A DNA stretch of 64,000 nucleotides, taken from positions 245,454-309,453 of the forward strand of contig NMRA01000051.1 in NCBI GenBank assembly GCA_002633005.1, in the 5' to 3' direction. The position numbers were made by a program, and so were the translations under genes. Positions 35,893 through 47,370 of the stretch are shown here, in pieces. Numbering within the stretch: the stretch's first letter is position 1; each line of letters opens with the position of its first letter. The notes below the pieces were generated by a model. That model saw nothing but the letters and a program-made list of their open reading frames with translations, did not search any database and was not told the DNA's origin. Source of the stretch: Phoronis australis. Taxonomy: Eukaryota; Phoronida; Phoronidae.

Positions 35893-36108
35893 CATAAAAA
35901 CCATTCCTGTTGGTCACAATGACGAAGTACACAGCATAAAAACTCTCAAGATCAACTCTCCACCAAGGCTGGGATTCGTTGGCAGTATGTGTACAACTGT
36001 TGTCGGTAAAGGTAGATTCTTTGTTTCCATCAACAGCACGTGACGCCACACCATCAAAACGGGTAGATGACTGACTGGCGGACTCACCCAACGCAACATT
36101 TGAACCAA
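35893..36108 (-). CDS. F-type lectin (fucolectin) domain, N-terminal half
   Basis: 216 bases, phase 1-1, acceptor TTACAG. It reads VGSNVALGESASQSST, AVDGNKES, NSCTHTANESQPWWRVDL and VYFVIVTNRNGFYG, the hallmark start of the fucolectin family. The donor is taken as TATG|GTACGC (exon end at 35893). A nearby AATG|GTTTTT would also keep phase but would shorten the binding loop by three residues relative to the family. With the chosen donor the spacing His-x26-Arg and Arg-x-x-x4-Arg is exact. The family's Asp and Cys-Cys pair are replaced by Gly and Phe-Tyr. F-type lectins usually bind fucosylated glycans outside the cell. Confidence 0.9.
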
Positions 36109-36399
36109 CTGTAACAAACACGGGGAACCTTGATTATATTAGTCACGTTCTGAGACTGTACTGAAGGAGAGATTAAAATGCAGGCGCACGAGCAAGCACA
36201 CAGGCATGCTTGCTGTCCACATGCATACTGACACGCACACAAAGACGCACATCTAATACACAAAACCACACACTCCGGTTTGGACCAATCACGCACACTT
36301 GTAGTTACATTGTCAACAATATAGTTCAAAATCTGAATTTGCCTTATTACTGAAACATATAGAGAATCCTACACGAGCCTCACCCGGCTTTATGACATG

Positions 36400-36890
36400 G
36401 CAAAACCTCTTGGAAATTTCGTATTTTTCCCGATTGGCTACCTCTTAAACCGCTGCAGTTGCCTTCAAGTTCTTTGGTGCACCTGCGTTCGTTGCAGTGT
36501 AAAAGGATCTGCAAGTTGGCAAAAACCTGTGGCCGTTAACTCGCATATACATGTAGTTTATAGACTTCTACCGGACATCTGCTATTATTTCATGCCGCCC
36601 ATATTCTTAGCTTGAGGGTCGGATATCCCTATGATTGTCTCCCTGTCTCGTTTTCGTCTATCGTTCTTCAAATTCCAAGAACTCCTGGCCTGTCTCGTTG
36701 ACAGCTAACGTGACATCTCCCCAGCACATATCCTGGTATTCTTCACTCCATCTCATTCCGAATGAGACTGTGTTGAAAAAACACAAGGTGTTGCTTATTG
36801 CTTCAGGCGATTCCACAACAAGTTGTTTAGTTGCCCACAACTGATCAATTTCCTCGTCGGTGATCGATACAGCTCTGTCGGTTTTATTAC
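36400..36890 (-). pseudogene. Crypton-type tyrosine recombinase-like (DUF3504) relic
   Basis: On the minus strand TDEEIDQLWATKQLVVESPEA, then LCFFNTVSFGMRW, WGDVTLAVNETGQEFLEF and, after a shift, TKTRQGDN and CPVEVYKLHVYAS before a stop. This block order (FFNT-x-x-FGMR, WGDV, EYLEF-ER-TKTR-G, CPV-x-x-YKLY) is that of the Crypton-derived domain also found in vertebrate ZMYM-, QRICH1- and KCTD1-related proteins. Frameshifts and stops make it a pseudogene. It lies in an intron just upstream of the F-lectin exons. Confidence 0.65.
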
Positions 36891-38161
36891 CCCAAATATT
36901 TTGGCTTCAGTTCCTTTTATTTCGATTTCAGTGCTTGTAAAACCTTCACAAACCCCAGATCATAGATTATCGAAAACTTATATCCATTTTTTTCAAAAAG
37001 CAATCGCAACTGGAAAGAAATAGCCTAAGGCATGTTGACTCTTAGTCTGAACCACCCGGCTTTCTGACGCTCACGACGAATCAACTGAGGATATTTCACG
37101 ATTCCTGTGGTGGAATATCAGTCACGTGTGTGTTGTCATTAAGTTCATGTTTCACAATTTTCACCAGAAGCTTGGTGTCGTAAATTGTCTTGCTCTGGGT
37201 AGCTTTATTTTTGTGTTTCACAGTCGACAAACTGACTTGACCCGTCAGTTGTTACAGTAAGACGTACGTTTTTCACTTTCAGCTAATTTTTCTTAGTTTG
37301 GCTTCATGAATGTTGAAAGAAAAGTCTGTTTTACAATGTTCAGAGAAAGCTTTCCTTTAATTACAGTTGCGACACCCTATTTGCCAATCATACCCTTGTC
37401 ACCTTCACAGAATTCCGGCATTATTTGGTTGTTGGTATTAGTGTTTTGTAGACGATAAAATGTAAGACGTATGGATTTCTGCTTTGCACTACTTTGTGAT
37501 TCGCCCATGCAATACCGCAGAATTACGTACTCGGAGTTATTAACCAGTCTTGTCGTAACACATTCCAGTTCACATGAGAAAACAAAAGAATTTATTTACC
37601 AGATACCAAACATATTTTCTTACAGTAGTTCATTTCAATTAAATAATCAAGACAAATTATGCTTCCAGCGACCGCCAAAAATATCACATAACAGACCAGG
37701 AAATGGCACCTGTAATTTACAGGTCTAGCATACTTAAATAATAAAACGTGGGTGGATTTTTTTCGTTCAAATAGAGATTGTAATTTTAATTTTGATGTCG
37801 ATAACGATTCTGATAACACCATAGGTGCTGTGTTGTTTTTGACAATGCTCGGCGATCATACATGTACATGTATAAAGTATAGTCAAACGTTGTGGTTAGA
37901 TGAATAGTTGAAGGTGCATTTCACCCTCTTAAGCTGGCTAAATTGAGTTAGGACGAAATCCGTCACATGACATTCACTACCGTGATAGGACTCTATTTCA
38001 TTTACCACCAAGGACGGCGAAACCACCAGTGAATAAATAAAACAATTCAGGGTTTATTGGTGTTTACAACCCCTAAATTGCGAGTCGTAACACCGCCCAT
38101 GCAACGCATCGTTTGTGATCGGATAAGCGTGGTAATGTTTTTAAACACCAAAACTCCTCTG

Positions 38162-39669
38162 TTAAAGGAGCATGCCACCCAAAAATAAACCTAATTTGTA
38201 TCAATTTAGATCGAGTAGTTCTACTCCATGACGACACGTACGGTTGCGTTACCTCATGACACCTGACGACAGACGGAGGTGTTGAAATTTTCCAATGACG
38301 TCATCGGTTTCGCACGCAGTCTGTTCAGCAGTTCACAACACAGGTTACTAGTGTCAGCTTATCGCTTGAAGTCATCGTTTAACACCAATAAATAATCAAA
38401 CTTCGATGTAAAACTCTTAAAAATACACCGAGTTCTTATAAAAACGTGTTGTTTTATTTCGCTCTTACGGATTTATTGGTATTTGGAGACACCGTAGCCT
38501 ACAAAGTTCGGCAGGCCAATAAGGTCCGTAGCAGGAGCTTGGGGTCTGTTCGGAGATAATTTCGAAGTATTTTCCGTGAGATACAAACAGGATAACCTAG
38601 ATCTATGTTGTTTAGACTTGTGATTTTTTTAGTTCTAAACACAAAACGCTTGTTATCCCCGCCAGTGGCTCGGAAACTTATCAGACATCACGAACACAAA
38701 CCATCCAAAGTTCAGTGGAAATTAAGCTTCCAGTCAAGAAATTTAGTGAGCCAAAGTAATGTGCACCTGATTATGTTGGTGAATTAGCCACGAAACTGCA
38801 AATGTACTTACTCGTCGGGGGCCGCGAATTCAGGTTCCGCTTTGGCCACAGCACCGTCAGGGCAGAAGTTGTACATTGACAATCATTATTTGAGTAATGT
38901 AAATGTAAATGAAGATTCCGCTAACACCTGGCCCCGGGATGGAAATCGAGTTGTTTCACAACAGTTTCTGCCAGAAAACAGTAAATTAGCAAGAACTCAC
39001 ACGGCCTAGGTGTCCCGTTTTTTGCACCTAAAGCCGGTAACGCAGTGAATTATTCATTGCTGGCTTTTCAAATCATTTGCACTCACGAATACTCCAAAGG
39101 CATTACAAATCGCATCTAATGAGACAGACTTTGTTTCAGTTTTATATAAGTATTGGTTAGGTTGAGAATAATTCATTTTGAAACAGAAAGCTCAGTAATA
39201 AACGCCAACAAGATGACAACTCGCAATCCCGACTTAGTAGGACGAGCTAGAGCTCATCAGTTCCGACTTCGCAGATGGATCGTTAAGTTTTACAGGCTAT
39301 CAATTTAAACAGGAACACACTGATGAAGAAATACTACTGAGAGAGGCGCCGTGAACAAGCTCAGACAACGGAACGTATGGAGTTATTTGGTAAGCCGGCA
39401 TTCGTCAGGCAATGTCGACGTCTGCAGGCCACAGGCACGGAGATGTTTCACGGCCTCATACTTGCTATTTACAATCTACATTTCATTCTTCACAACTGCG
39501 ATCCACTTCCTAAACATTTCGGACTCTCGAGGAAGTCGAAAAAACGACATACCCGCTTTCCTCGCAATTGCATAGTTCGCACAAGCGGGAACGATGCACC
39601 GCAACATAGCGACATTCACTCTGCATATGAACCACTGAGGTCGCTAGCGTCGTTTCTCACCTTCCTCAC
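38162..39669. mobile_element. TTAA-flanked element, copy 1 (right end lost in gap)
   Basis: It begins TTAA|AGGAGCATGCCACCC and is collinear for about 1.4 kb with 50875-52659: ATCGAGTAGTTC, CACCTGACGACAGACGGAGG, CTAAACACAAAACGCTTG, GTTTCAGTTTTATAT, CGATATACCCGCTTTCCTCGC. The right inverted repeat is not seen before the N gap. The stretch 39377-39669 is an open plus-strand frame, but its product was not recognised and the matching frame in copy 2 is interrupted. Confidence 0.8.
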
Positions 39670-39856
39670 NNNNNNNNNNNNNNNNNNNNNNNNNNNNNNN
39701 NNNNNNNNNNNNNNNNNNNNNNNNNNNNNNNNNNNNNNNNNNNNNNNNNNNNNNNNNNNNNNNNNNNNNNNNNNNNNNNNNNNNNNNNNNNNNNNNNNNN
39801 NNNNNNNNNNNNNNNNNNNNNNNNNNNNNNNNNNNNNNNNNNNNNNNNNNNNNNNN
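39670..39856. other. Assembly gap (187 N)
   Basis: Run of N, ending in a GA microsatellite that probably caused the break. Confidence 1.

Positions 39857-39905
<49 letters not shown>
39857..39905. repeat. GA microsatellite
   Basis: Pure (GA)n directly after the gap. Confidence 0.98.
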
Positions 39906-39906
<1 letters not shown>

Positions 39907-40066
39907 AACTACTGCCTCACGTGGGTCTTGTAAAAACTGAGCAGAAAAATTCAATCACATTTACCCAAACAAAAAATGTATGGCATAGTGCCAGGAGTTT
40001 CATTATTTTCAACTTACTTTTGTAAACACAAGTAACATATGTGTTGCATTAGGTCATTGTACTTAC

Positions 40067-40153
40067 TTAGCACTTTCAAATAAACTCCAGGTGATTTTAA
40101 ACTGGTATTTTTTAAAGAGCATCTGTACGTGCCAGAGTCTTGTACTTGCAAAG
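40067..40153 (-). CDS. Ig-like domain, C-terminal strands
   Basis: 87 bases, phase 1-1, acceptor TCCACAG, donor A|GTAAGT. It encodes ALQVQDSGTYRCSLKN and SPGVYLKVLS. The D-S-G-T-Y-x-C motif is the F strand of immunoglobulin folds and the rest is the G strand. Joined to 41562-41654 the sequence reads CIVSFNVT-G-ALQVQDSGTYRC, a normal E-to-F strand run. Ig domains mediate cell-surface contacts. By phase and position it lies between the C-type lectin and the F-type lectin of the same gene. Confidence 0.75.
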
Positions 40154-40559
40154 CTGTGGACAAAGAACACGTGTTGTTATCGACAAAGGCAAGATATCAT
40201 GAAGTCACTATGAGACGGACCTATAAGTAACAGTAATAAGTCAGTAGGACCTAACTATTATTTGATTTGAGAAGCCATACAATATGGTTGTGGAATCAAT
40301 GTGCAGCAATGGGTTGCATAGGGTTAAATAGCTCACTTACGAGTTTCCAGTTAGTCAATGTGACGTCACCGGAAGCCTAGGGCAAAACCCGAAATATTGT
40401 CCTTGCTTTGCCCCTAGTCTTTACTACACACGCTAAATCTAACTGGGGTTCAGTAGTGAGAATTTTACGCTTAAAACGTTCACACAACTGACGAGATGGT
40501 AGATGGATCGTGGGCTAACTGTGAATGGAAAAGGTGAACTTGTTATGTTGTGCGGAGCT

Positions 40560-40760
40560 GTGAACGGACTGAAAATGGAACTCGACCCGGGCTAGACCTA
40601 AGTGCCGCAGGCACACAGACCTTCGGTCTCGGTCGATAAGCGGGATATTACTTCATGTACATGTACGCCACTCTCGGCACGTTTTGTGTATACATGTATA
40701 TTTATACCACGATATCAGCCTCGAATAGCGAATATAACCGTGTAATAACCCATATAGTTA
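40560..40760. repeat. MITE fragment of the 23711 hairpin family
   Basis: CGGGATATTACTTCATGTACATGTACGCCACTCTCGGCACGTTTTGTGTATA at 40640-40690 matches the right arm of the hairpin at 23711-23833 and the bases beyond it. The left part contains the small palindrome AGACCTTCGGTCT. Confidence 0.6.
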
Positions 40761-41259
40761 TACAACGGCGTAGATAACAGTTTAGCGGGAAGAGTTTCGA
40801 CATTTATGCGCTATGAAAAATAAGACGCACAATATGAATAAACGACATCTTTAATTTAGTAAAAGTTATGTCATTTTCTCTTAATTGTACATCATCGATC
40901 TCCAGTTTAAATGCGAGTCGGGATCCTTTGAATTGGACATTATATTCAGTAACCATTGATAACTTACTTTTGCGGACGATAATTTCTTGATGGAAGCTTA
41001 GAATGAAAAGATGCGAAGTAAGCTAGACTAGTTCATTAAAAATTATTTTACAGATTCACTTTATTTCTGTTTTGTTTCAATTTTTATTTGGTTTTAAGTA
41101 AAAACATTATTTTAAAACGAAAAACTTGACGTTTCTTAAATGGTCACGACCTCCGTCCCCAGGCCTCTGACATGGAAAGTAGTTAAAAAAGCCGAGGCGA
41201 GTCGAGATTGGTAGATCGATTCATTGCAATGTTCATCGCTCAGTATGTGGTACAACTAG

Positions 41260-41398
41260 ATTATTACATGTTTTCAGTCGTTATCCTCCTTATCTAGAGC
41301 CCTCGTGAATTTTGTAGAATTAATGCCCTCGGGGCTATCTCCAAAATCCACTCGGGCTCTAGATTACGGGGGATAAAGACTTCGCCATGTAATAATCT
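41260..41398. mobile_element. Palindromic MITE, copy 2
   Basis: Outer arms ATTATTACATG (41260) and CATGTAATAAT (to 41396); inner arms GTCGTTATCCTCCTTATCTAGAGCCC and GGGCTCTAGATTACGGGGGATAAAGAC. It is the same family as 32208-32350 and more complete on the right side. Confidence 0.82.
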
Positions 41399-41561
41399 AT
41401 ATGTGTTTTTTGTTAATTCTTAAAAGTTAGAAACAAGATGAGCAATTCCTTAAACTTTCCTATTACATTTTAATTGATCTTCGATTTCTATTGTCAATTT
41501 TTACATCAAATTGCAAAATATGAAGCTTAGTGCGAATTTTGTTGAATACTCATAGCGTCAC

Positions 41562-41654
41562 CTGTCACATTAAAGGAGACAATGCACATGTCACTGCCGT
41601 CTACGGACCGATCATCTCTCCATCCAAAGGTAAGGTCAATCTCATGGAAGTCAC
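41562..41654 (-). CDS. Ig-like domain, middle strands
   Basis: 93 bases, phase 1-1, donor GTGACG. It encodes DFHEIDLTFGWRDDRSVD and DMCIVSFNVT. The Trp fits an Ig C strand and the last part an E strand leading into the F strand coded at 40067-40153. Two AG acceptors lie ten bases apart (CAG|GTGACTT used here; GCAG|GACAAC at 41664). Only the downstream one keeps the frame after the phase-1 exon at 49007-49239. The B-strand Cys expected upstream is not in this exon, so another exon in 41.7-49 kb is probably missing from this description. Confidence 0.62.
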
Positions 41655-42039
41655 CTGTGTTGTCCTGCAATCAATAACGCCGATTTGCACAAAAATCCAA
41701 TGAAATGACAATCGTCACTCATGGAAGCGAAATGTATATGTAAACAGAGGAAGGAGCAAATTAATTCATTTTAACAAAAACGGCATGTATTACTGCGACA
41801 AATCCAATTCTCTCCGTCACCTAGGTAGATATCCCTGTGACTTCACAAACAGGTTTGGGTGAATCTAAAGAATTGTAATCAACAAAAATGTTTGCGACTA
41901 CTACTCGTCACATGTGCATTTGGCAAGGAAAGCAATCTACTTAAGTTATTTGGACTGTAGTTAACGATTGACAGAGCTGCCTGCCGACGAACGAACCTGT
42001 CCATGTAGCGATATAAGCGAGCCACAAAATACCTACCTG

Positions 42040-42670
42040 GACTGTGTACCCATATAGCGACAGCACTTCTCACTCAGACATTAAACACTGGGCAACGTTA
42101 CCATACCCCGGTAAGGTCTGCTCACTCAGTCTGCCCGGAACTATCCCCATTCACATTATCATTATAGGCTTATCGCCCACTTGGCGGGTTTATTTGCTCC
42201 CATCTGGTACTGTGTGTTATACTTTAGCCCACTTGACAATTTGTATTGCCCATATGGCACTTAAGACTATTTATTTGGCATTTTGTTCGTGTCCATCTGG
42301 TAAGTAATCGGATAATAACCATCTGGTATCCTGTACCTATTCAATAGTCACTAGCAACGTACACATTCCTTTTGTCGCACCCATTTGATACCTAAATGCT
42401 TACTGGTGTTTCGTGGAACCCTGGACCCATTTGGAAGCCGTGACCCAGAATTCGCCTCCAAATCACTTTAGTATGTGTTGTGTCATATTTTCCTTAACAG
42501 CAAATTGTTTTAAAGAAACAAGACACACATACTTCCCTTTCCGGAGCCAAAATTCCCCTACGCCTATGCTTGAAAGAAATGTCGCTTTTTATAATTCCTA
42601 TGCAATGTTTCTTACTTATCCATACCGCCGTAAAAATCCTGCAGGATCTGAACTTGCCCACCTGGTCACC
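42040..42670. repeat. Degenerate CCCATNTGG interspersed repeat
   Basis: The motif CCCATCTGG and one-base variants recur about ten times in 600 bases (for example 42050, 42177, 42200, 42228, 42250, 42290, 42320, 42383, 42425, 42658) at irregular spacing, with unlike sequence between. It is too regular to be chance, but the unit cannot be defined by eye. Confidence 0.55.
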
Positions 42671-42699
42671 ACCGATAAGTCAGCACTTGCTTAAGATGT

Positions 42700-45590
42700 G
42701 TTTTGCTGAATGAATTTTTTATTGGTTTACTGTATTATATGCCTATGTGTGTATTTTCCATATACAACGCTATTTTATGTTCTTAATATTTTAAACTAAA
42801 GGCTCTTCATAATTTTGATATTTGACAAATAAAATAGGCCCTGGTACTCGACGTCTCGCATACATACACTTCTGTACTTCTTTGGAGCACACGCTCGCTA
42901 GGTGTCGCCACGGTCCATGACACAATAACAGCGGCGCCCAAGGTGTCTGGTCTTCCTATCGTCTTTAAACTCACCAAGCCTCAAAAGCCTAAACCGATCA
43001 GGGCCATCTTGAGGGTTGGAGGCGAGACTGGCTCGCCTGCAGATCAATCAGTGTCAACCTCACGTCTACTGTTTCATTTTTTCAATAAAATAATTTAATA
43101 TTACAAAATCAAATAAAAGATCTTCGTACACACTGTGAATATCATAAAATTTATCAAATTGCATGGCGAAAATTGTGTATACCTTATAAACTATACTCGT
43201 GTTCACGAGATTACAACGTGTGGTCCTACTGTCGAGTGCTAAGTGAGTTTGATATTTTCTCTGTCAATAATCGAACATTTTTGGTTTGTATATGTTTTCG
43301 TTAGTTTCGACACTAGTTGAGAAAATTCCCTATTTGAAACGTGAGATCGAAACTGCAATTAGAAACATCTCACAATTGAGTTGTTGGTATTTTTTGGCAG
43401 TTACACAAAGTAGCCCTAGAGAAGGAGACAGTGTTCCAGGGTATAAAATAGCTTTAGGGGAAGGGAATAGTGTGTAGGAAAATGGTTGGTCCTGGCGTGG
43501 GTAAAGAAATGTACTCTAAGAGACGTGGAAAAATTTGCGTGAGAGAGAGAGGGAGATAGAGTGTCGAGCAATATATGTTTCTGGAATTGTAAATCTAACC
43601 GAGGTTTCTATTCTGATTCTCAAAGCCCATTCGCGAATAGCGGACACTGATTTCGTTTCTTGGAATGCCGAGTGTGTTTGTCCGGATCGAACATGTCTAA
43701 TTATAGTGATGCTAACTGGATTTTAGTTATGGTAAATGATACTCGTTTCTGTCTTTGTCTGTTCCAGAATTATACATGTATACCGTTGTGATTCGTCAAT
43801 TATTTTGGTCCGGTGTCTGACTCCAGCCTCTGCAAATGCTGCGGTCGTGACCTTGAGTGATTTGCGAGACATCTACATGTACATGTACATCCCATTTTGT
43901 ACTATTGAGCATCGGGGTATATGTAGATAGCATGCATTCCACAAAATCGTGAATAAAATGGACAGATGGAAAGTAACTGCATTCACATTCATTATCATAG
44001 TCACAATTTGATGGTGAGGCTCATACTCAACATTTCCCTGACAACTACGCTCCCAACAATGGTACAGTACAATACACCTTTTCTTCATCAAATGCACTTA
44101 CATGTTGGAGAATCCCTTATCAAACCTTCGTTTTTGCGACGGATCAACGCACGATTATTCAAAATGAACTACATGTAAGCACAGCGTGAGCCCTGAGCTG
44201 CCATACCCATGTCCGACCCAGGAACCTATGCCATTCCTGGGCAGTCAGAGTACTTTGGAAACGCAAAAACTGAATTATTGCCTGTCCGATTGCTGTTACT
44301 ACCTCGTCCGCTTAAGCAACATTTCATAATAGTGAATCGAACTCAGTTTTCGAGACCCCTGACTACGGTTTGCGGCTGGTGTAGAATAACACAATGGTGG
44401 GGACCGGAGCCACTGATGTCGTTACGCTTTTTTAATTCATTGATTTTATTTCTTGGTTAAAAGTACAAAAATCGAAAAAGAAATACTTAAAATGTTGTAC
44501 TAAATTTGTTGGTAACTGAATTCAAGCATTTATGGACATAGCGTAAGTGGCTTAAGATGGGGTTGGATGTCCTAAGAATGTGAGTTGTGTGTCACAACTT
44601 TATTGGTGACTTTTCGTGATCCAAAATCAGAAGCTCAGTGTCATACAGGTACAACTGTGGTGACCATTAGAAGGCCAATTCAAAAATTATATATCAAACT
44701 CTTTTCAACATGAAAAATATGAATTCGTTTTCACTTAATTTTGTTTTGTATGCAACTAGTTTTGTAAAGTGTTCCACAAAAACGAAGTGGAAAAAGCGAC
44801 TTTTCAGTATCGTTTTAATGCGCCTAAATTTTGTGGTATTTCCAAGTCAATTCTAGAAGTATCAGGACGCTTAGTCGAGTGTCGTTTCCCTTTCAAACAC
44901 AGAGAATCATTTCCCGGGTACCTTTTTACATAAGTGCTCTCCCTTAACCAAGTTTTAGGACACATGCAATTATAATTCATGCTTTAAAGAATACCAAAGA
45001 ACACCATTAAACACTCCCCCGGTTAAAATCCTTTAAAATCAACGGCAGTAGATACTATGCAACAGCCTTACTCGTCTTTTTTCGATAGCAGTGGTGGTAT
45101 CCGCACACTTTCTATCCCTGACGATGCACTCGGAGGCTATAGTTTCGTATTTCCACTTGGTGATCACAGCTGTTTGCTCCTTCTGTTTTTCTTTCAGGAG
45201 TACTGGAACAAGTGTAATGCGCTCATGCAGTAAAACGTGAGGGAAAATTGATTAGTCTTGCAGCGTTCTATATCTCCATATCTATTTCTACATCAATATC
45301 TATATATCAATCCATGGAATTACCGTGAAACTCAAAACAACGGGGTGAAAAATGCAATATCACTGCCACTTTCATCGTGTTAACGCTGTGCTGGTATTTG
45401 TCAGTCAAAAATTGCCTGTCTGTGCCTCAAGTCTACTGTTTTGTATTGTCAGATCTGTATCCAAATCAGTTCTGTCCAATACTCCGGTTTGTAAGGATGC
45501 CGTTGAGTGAAAGTGATACATTTACAATAAAAACCTGTTGCAAGGAGAAAGGGATGACCGGAAGAAGAATCGTACGGTATAGGGTGGAGT
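42700..45590. other. Large intron of the lectin gene, no exon seen
   Basis: Contains ACATGTACATGT-type runs (43875) and a small GA-rich tract (43538-43560). The missing first part of the Ig domain may lie here, but no exon with a clear Cys and matching phase was found. Confidence 0.45.
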
Positions 45591-45599
45591 CGTGTGACT

Positions 45600-46266
45600 G
45601 TAAATAGAGTAATTGCTAAACTACTCAACACGGCGTGTGTTGCGCGTAAAAGTGGCAGTGGGAGACCCAAGACTGCACGTTCCAAAGTAAACGCTGCATG
45701 CTGTTATTGAACGGAAATCTTCTCCCGGATTGCTGGCGATTTTTTACTGAAAACAATTATTTATTTCAGCAAGATGGAGCTCCTTTACACACGATCAAAA
45801 TAACCCAGGCTCATCTGGAGAAGGCAACACGAAAATCATCAAAAATGAGCGGCTCCGCTCAGTCCTGACTGCAATCTAAAGGACAGTGCCATATAGGACT
45901 GTCTGAAGGAGAAATTTTAATGGGTAATGAGAGGCAAATTGACTGATCATAGGAGGAAATCTCGATGGAAGAAATACAGAAAAGCATTTCTGGTTAAAAA
46001 AAAAACGGCTCCGTTTAGCCGTGGAGGAAGATGGAGGCCACATTGAGCATAGAGCAATACAAGCTAGCTTCCTTGTGACATTTTACTTTTTGACCTGATG
46101 TTTTTAATTTGACAGTACTTGCACGATTGGGCACAGATCTCTTTGATATTTATACATCTGTTGGTGATATCATAAGGTTCATCTGTAACAAAGTTGAAAA
46201 AAAACAGTTAATCCGTTGCTAAAAAAATTTCTTGTCAAAAAGTGGCTCACTTTTTTGGGACACCTG
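45600..46266 (+). pseudogene. Mariner/Tc1-like transposase relic with one terminal repeat
   Basis: Family blocks on the plus strand, in different frames: VARKSGSGRPKTARS (45637-45686), FQQDGAPLHT (45763-45795), PLSPDCNLKDSAI then DCLKEKF (45855-45920) and RLAVEEDGGHIEHRAIQ (46011-46060). A mariner-type end AGTGGCTCACTTTTTTGGGACACC ends at about 46263. Between the first two blocks most of the catalytic domain is deleted. No left terminal repeat was found. Confidence 0.82.
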
Positions 46267-46334
46267 GTATACATGTATGCATACATTGTATAACCATGTG
46301 TTGTATTTATGCAGATCCATGTTTACGTACGCAT

Positions 46335-46445
46335 GTGTATTTGTGAATGTACAGTGTATGTTTTTGAGTGTGTGTTGGTGTTTGTGCTTGTGTGCGTGTG
46401 TTAAAATGAGTGCTTGTGTGTTTGCGCGCGCGCGTGTGTGTGTCC
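46335..46445. repeat. GT-rich microsatellite
   Basis: Impure TG/TGTGTT/GCGC run, overlapping chance open frames on both strands. Confidence 0.85.
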
Positions 46446-47370
46446 TTCGTCTATTGTACATAAAATTTTATTTGAAGGGATCGTATAGTGAGTGACCGCT
46501 GAAAACCTGTTTGTCTTTTTTGCAGAAGTTGACGCATGTCAGAAGCATTTTGGGACCCAAGGATTTCACTCAATTATCTCGATTAATTCAGAAAACGTTA
46601 CAGTTTGTAAGATATCGCTTTCTCTATGAAGAACTGAGGAAATTATTATATCTCACCTATACATATGAACACCAATAATATCAATAAATATGTTTGTCAT
46701 AATGACCAGTGGTGAATTGCATGTACATTGTACATTGAAAAATACCCGGCTGCTCGTTTCCTTATAGACAAGATGCTTTCATAGGTGTCACAGCGATGTT
46801 TTAACGTCGTTTAACGTAACGGCTGAAACAGCACGAATCTACTGAATAACAAAACACTAACTCAGGAAAGCGACCAAAATGTTCGCACCGGTTTTCTTGT
46901 AAATAACGTTTGATTGCAAATTCATTTACTAGTTGAATTTTATAGATATGAAGACAAATTACCGGTCTGGACTGACTTGTTGACATAGATTAAACATAAA
47001 CATGAAATATCCTTATATGATAATGTGATAAGTGCAAAAACGTCAAATTGTGACAAAGTGAACTGCAAATAGTGACTGACGGAGCACAAAAACCCCAGGA
47101 TACGCATTCAAATCCTTAAGAGCTTGTTCTGGAGATATTTGACAATCTTTTTAGCTGATACACTGTATCAAGGGAATTAAAATAGGCGTGTATTTTTACA
47201 ATTTGCATATGAAGTACGGCATTTTGAACCGTCACATTACAATTCAATAGAAATGACTTTGAGCTACAAAGTAATATAAAATTATATATGTAGTTTGAAT
47301 AGTTTTTTGATATGTGTATTTAAAAGTGGCCAGGTACGCTAATTAGTGCAAACTTAGTTAAATCATAAAT

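Noticed and set aside
39377-39940. 187-codon frame through the second gap
   Set aside because: It runs through N and a GA repeat. The 97 codons before the gap are inside the TTAA-flanked element and could not be matched to a transposase.
46219-46495. Overlapping frames on both strands rich in His/Thr or Cys/Val
   Set aside because: Translations of the GT microsatellite.
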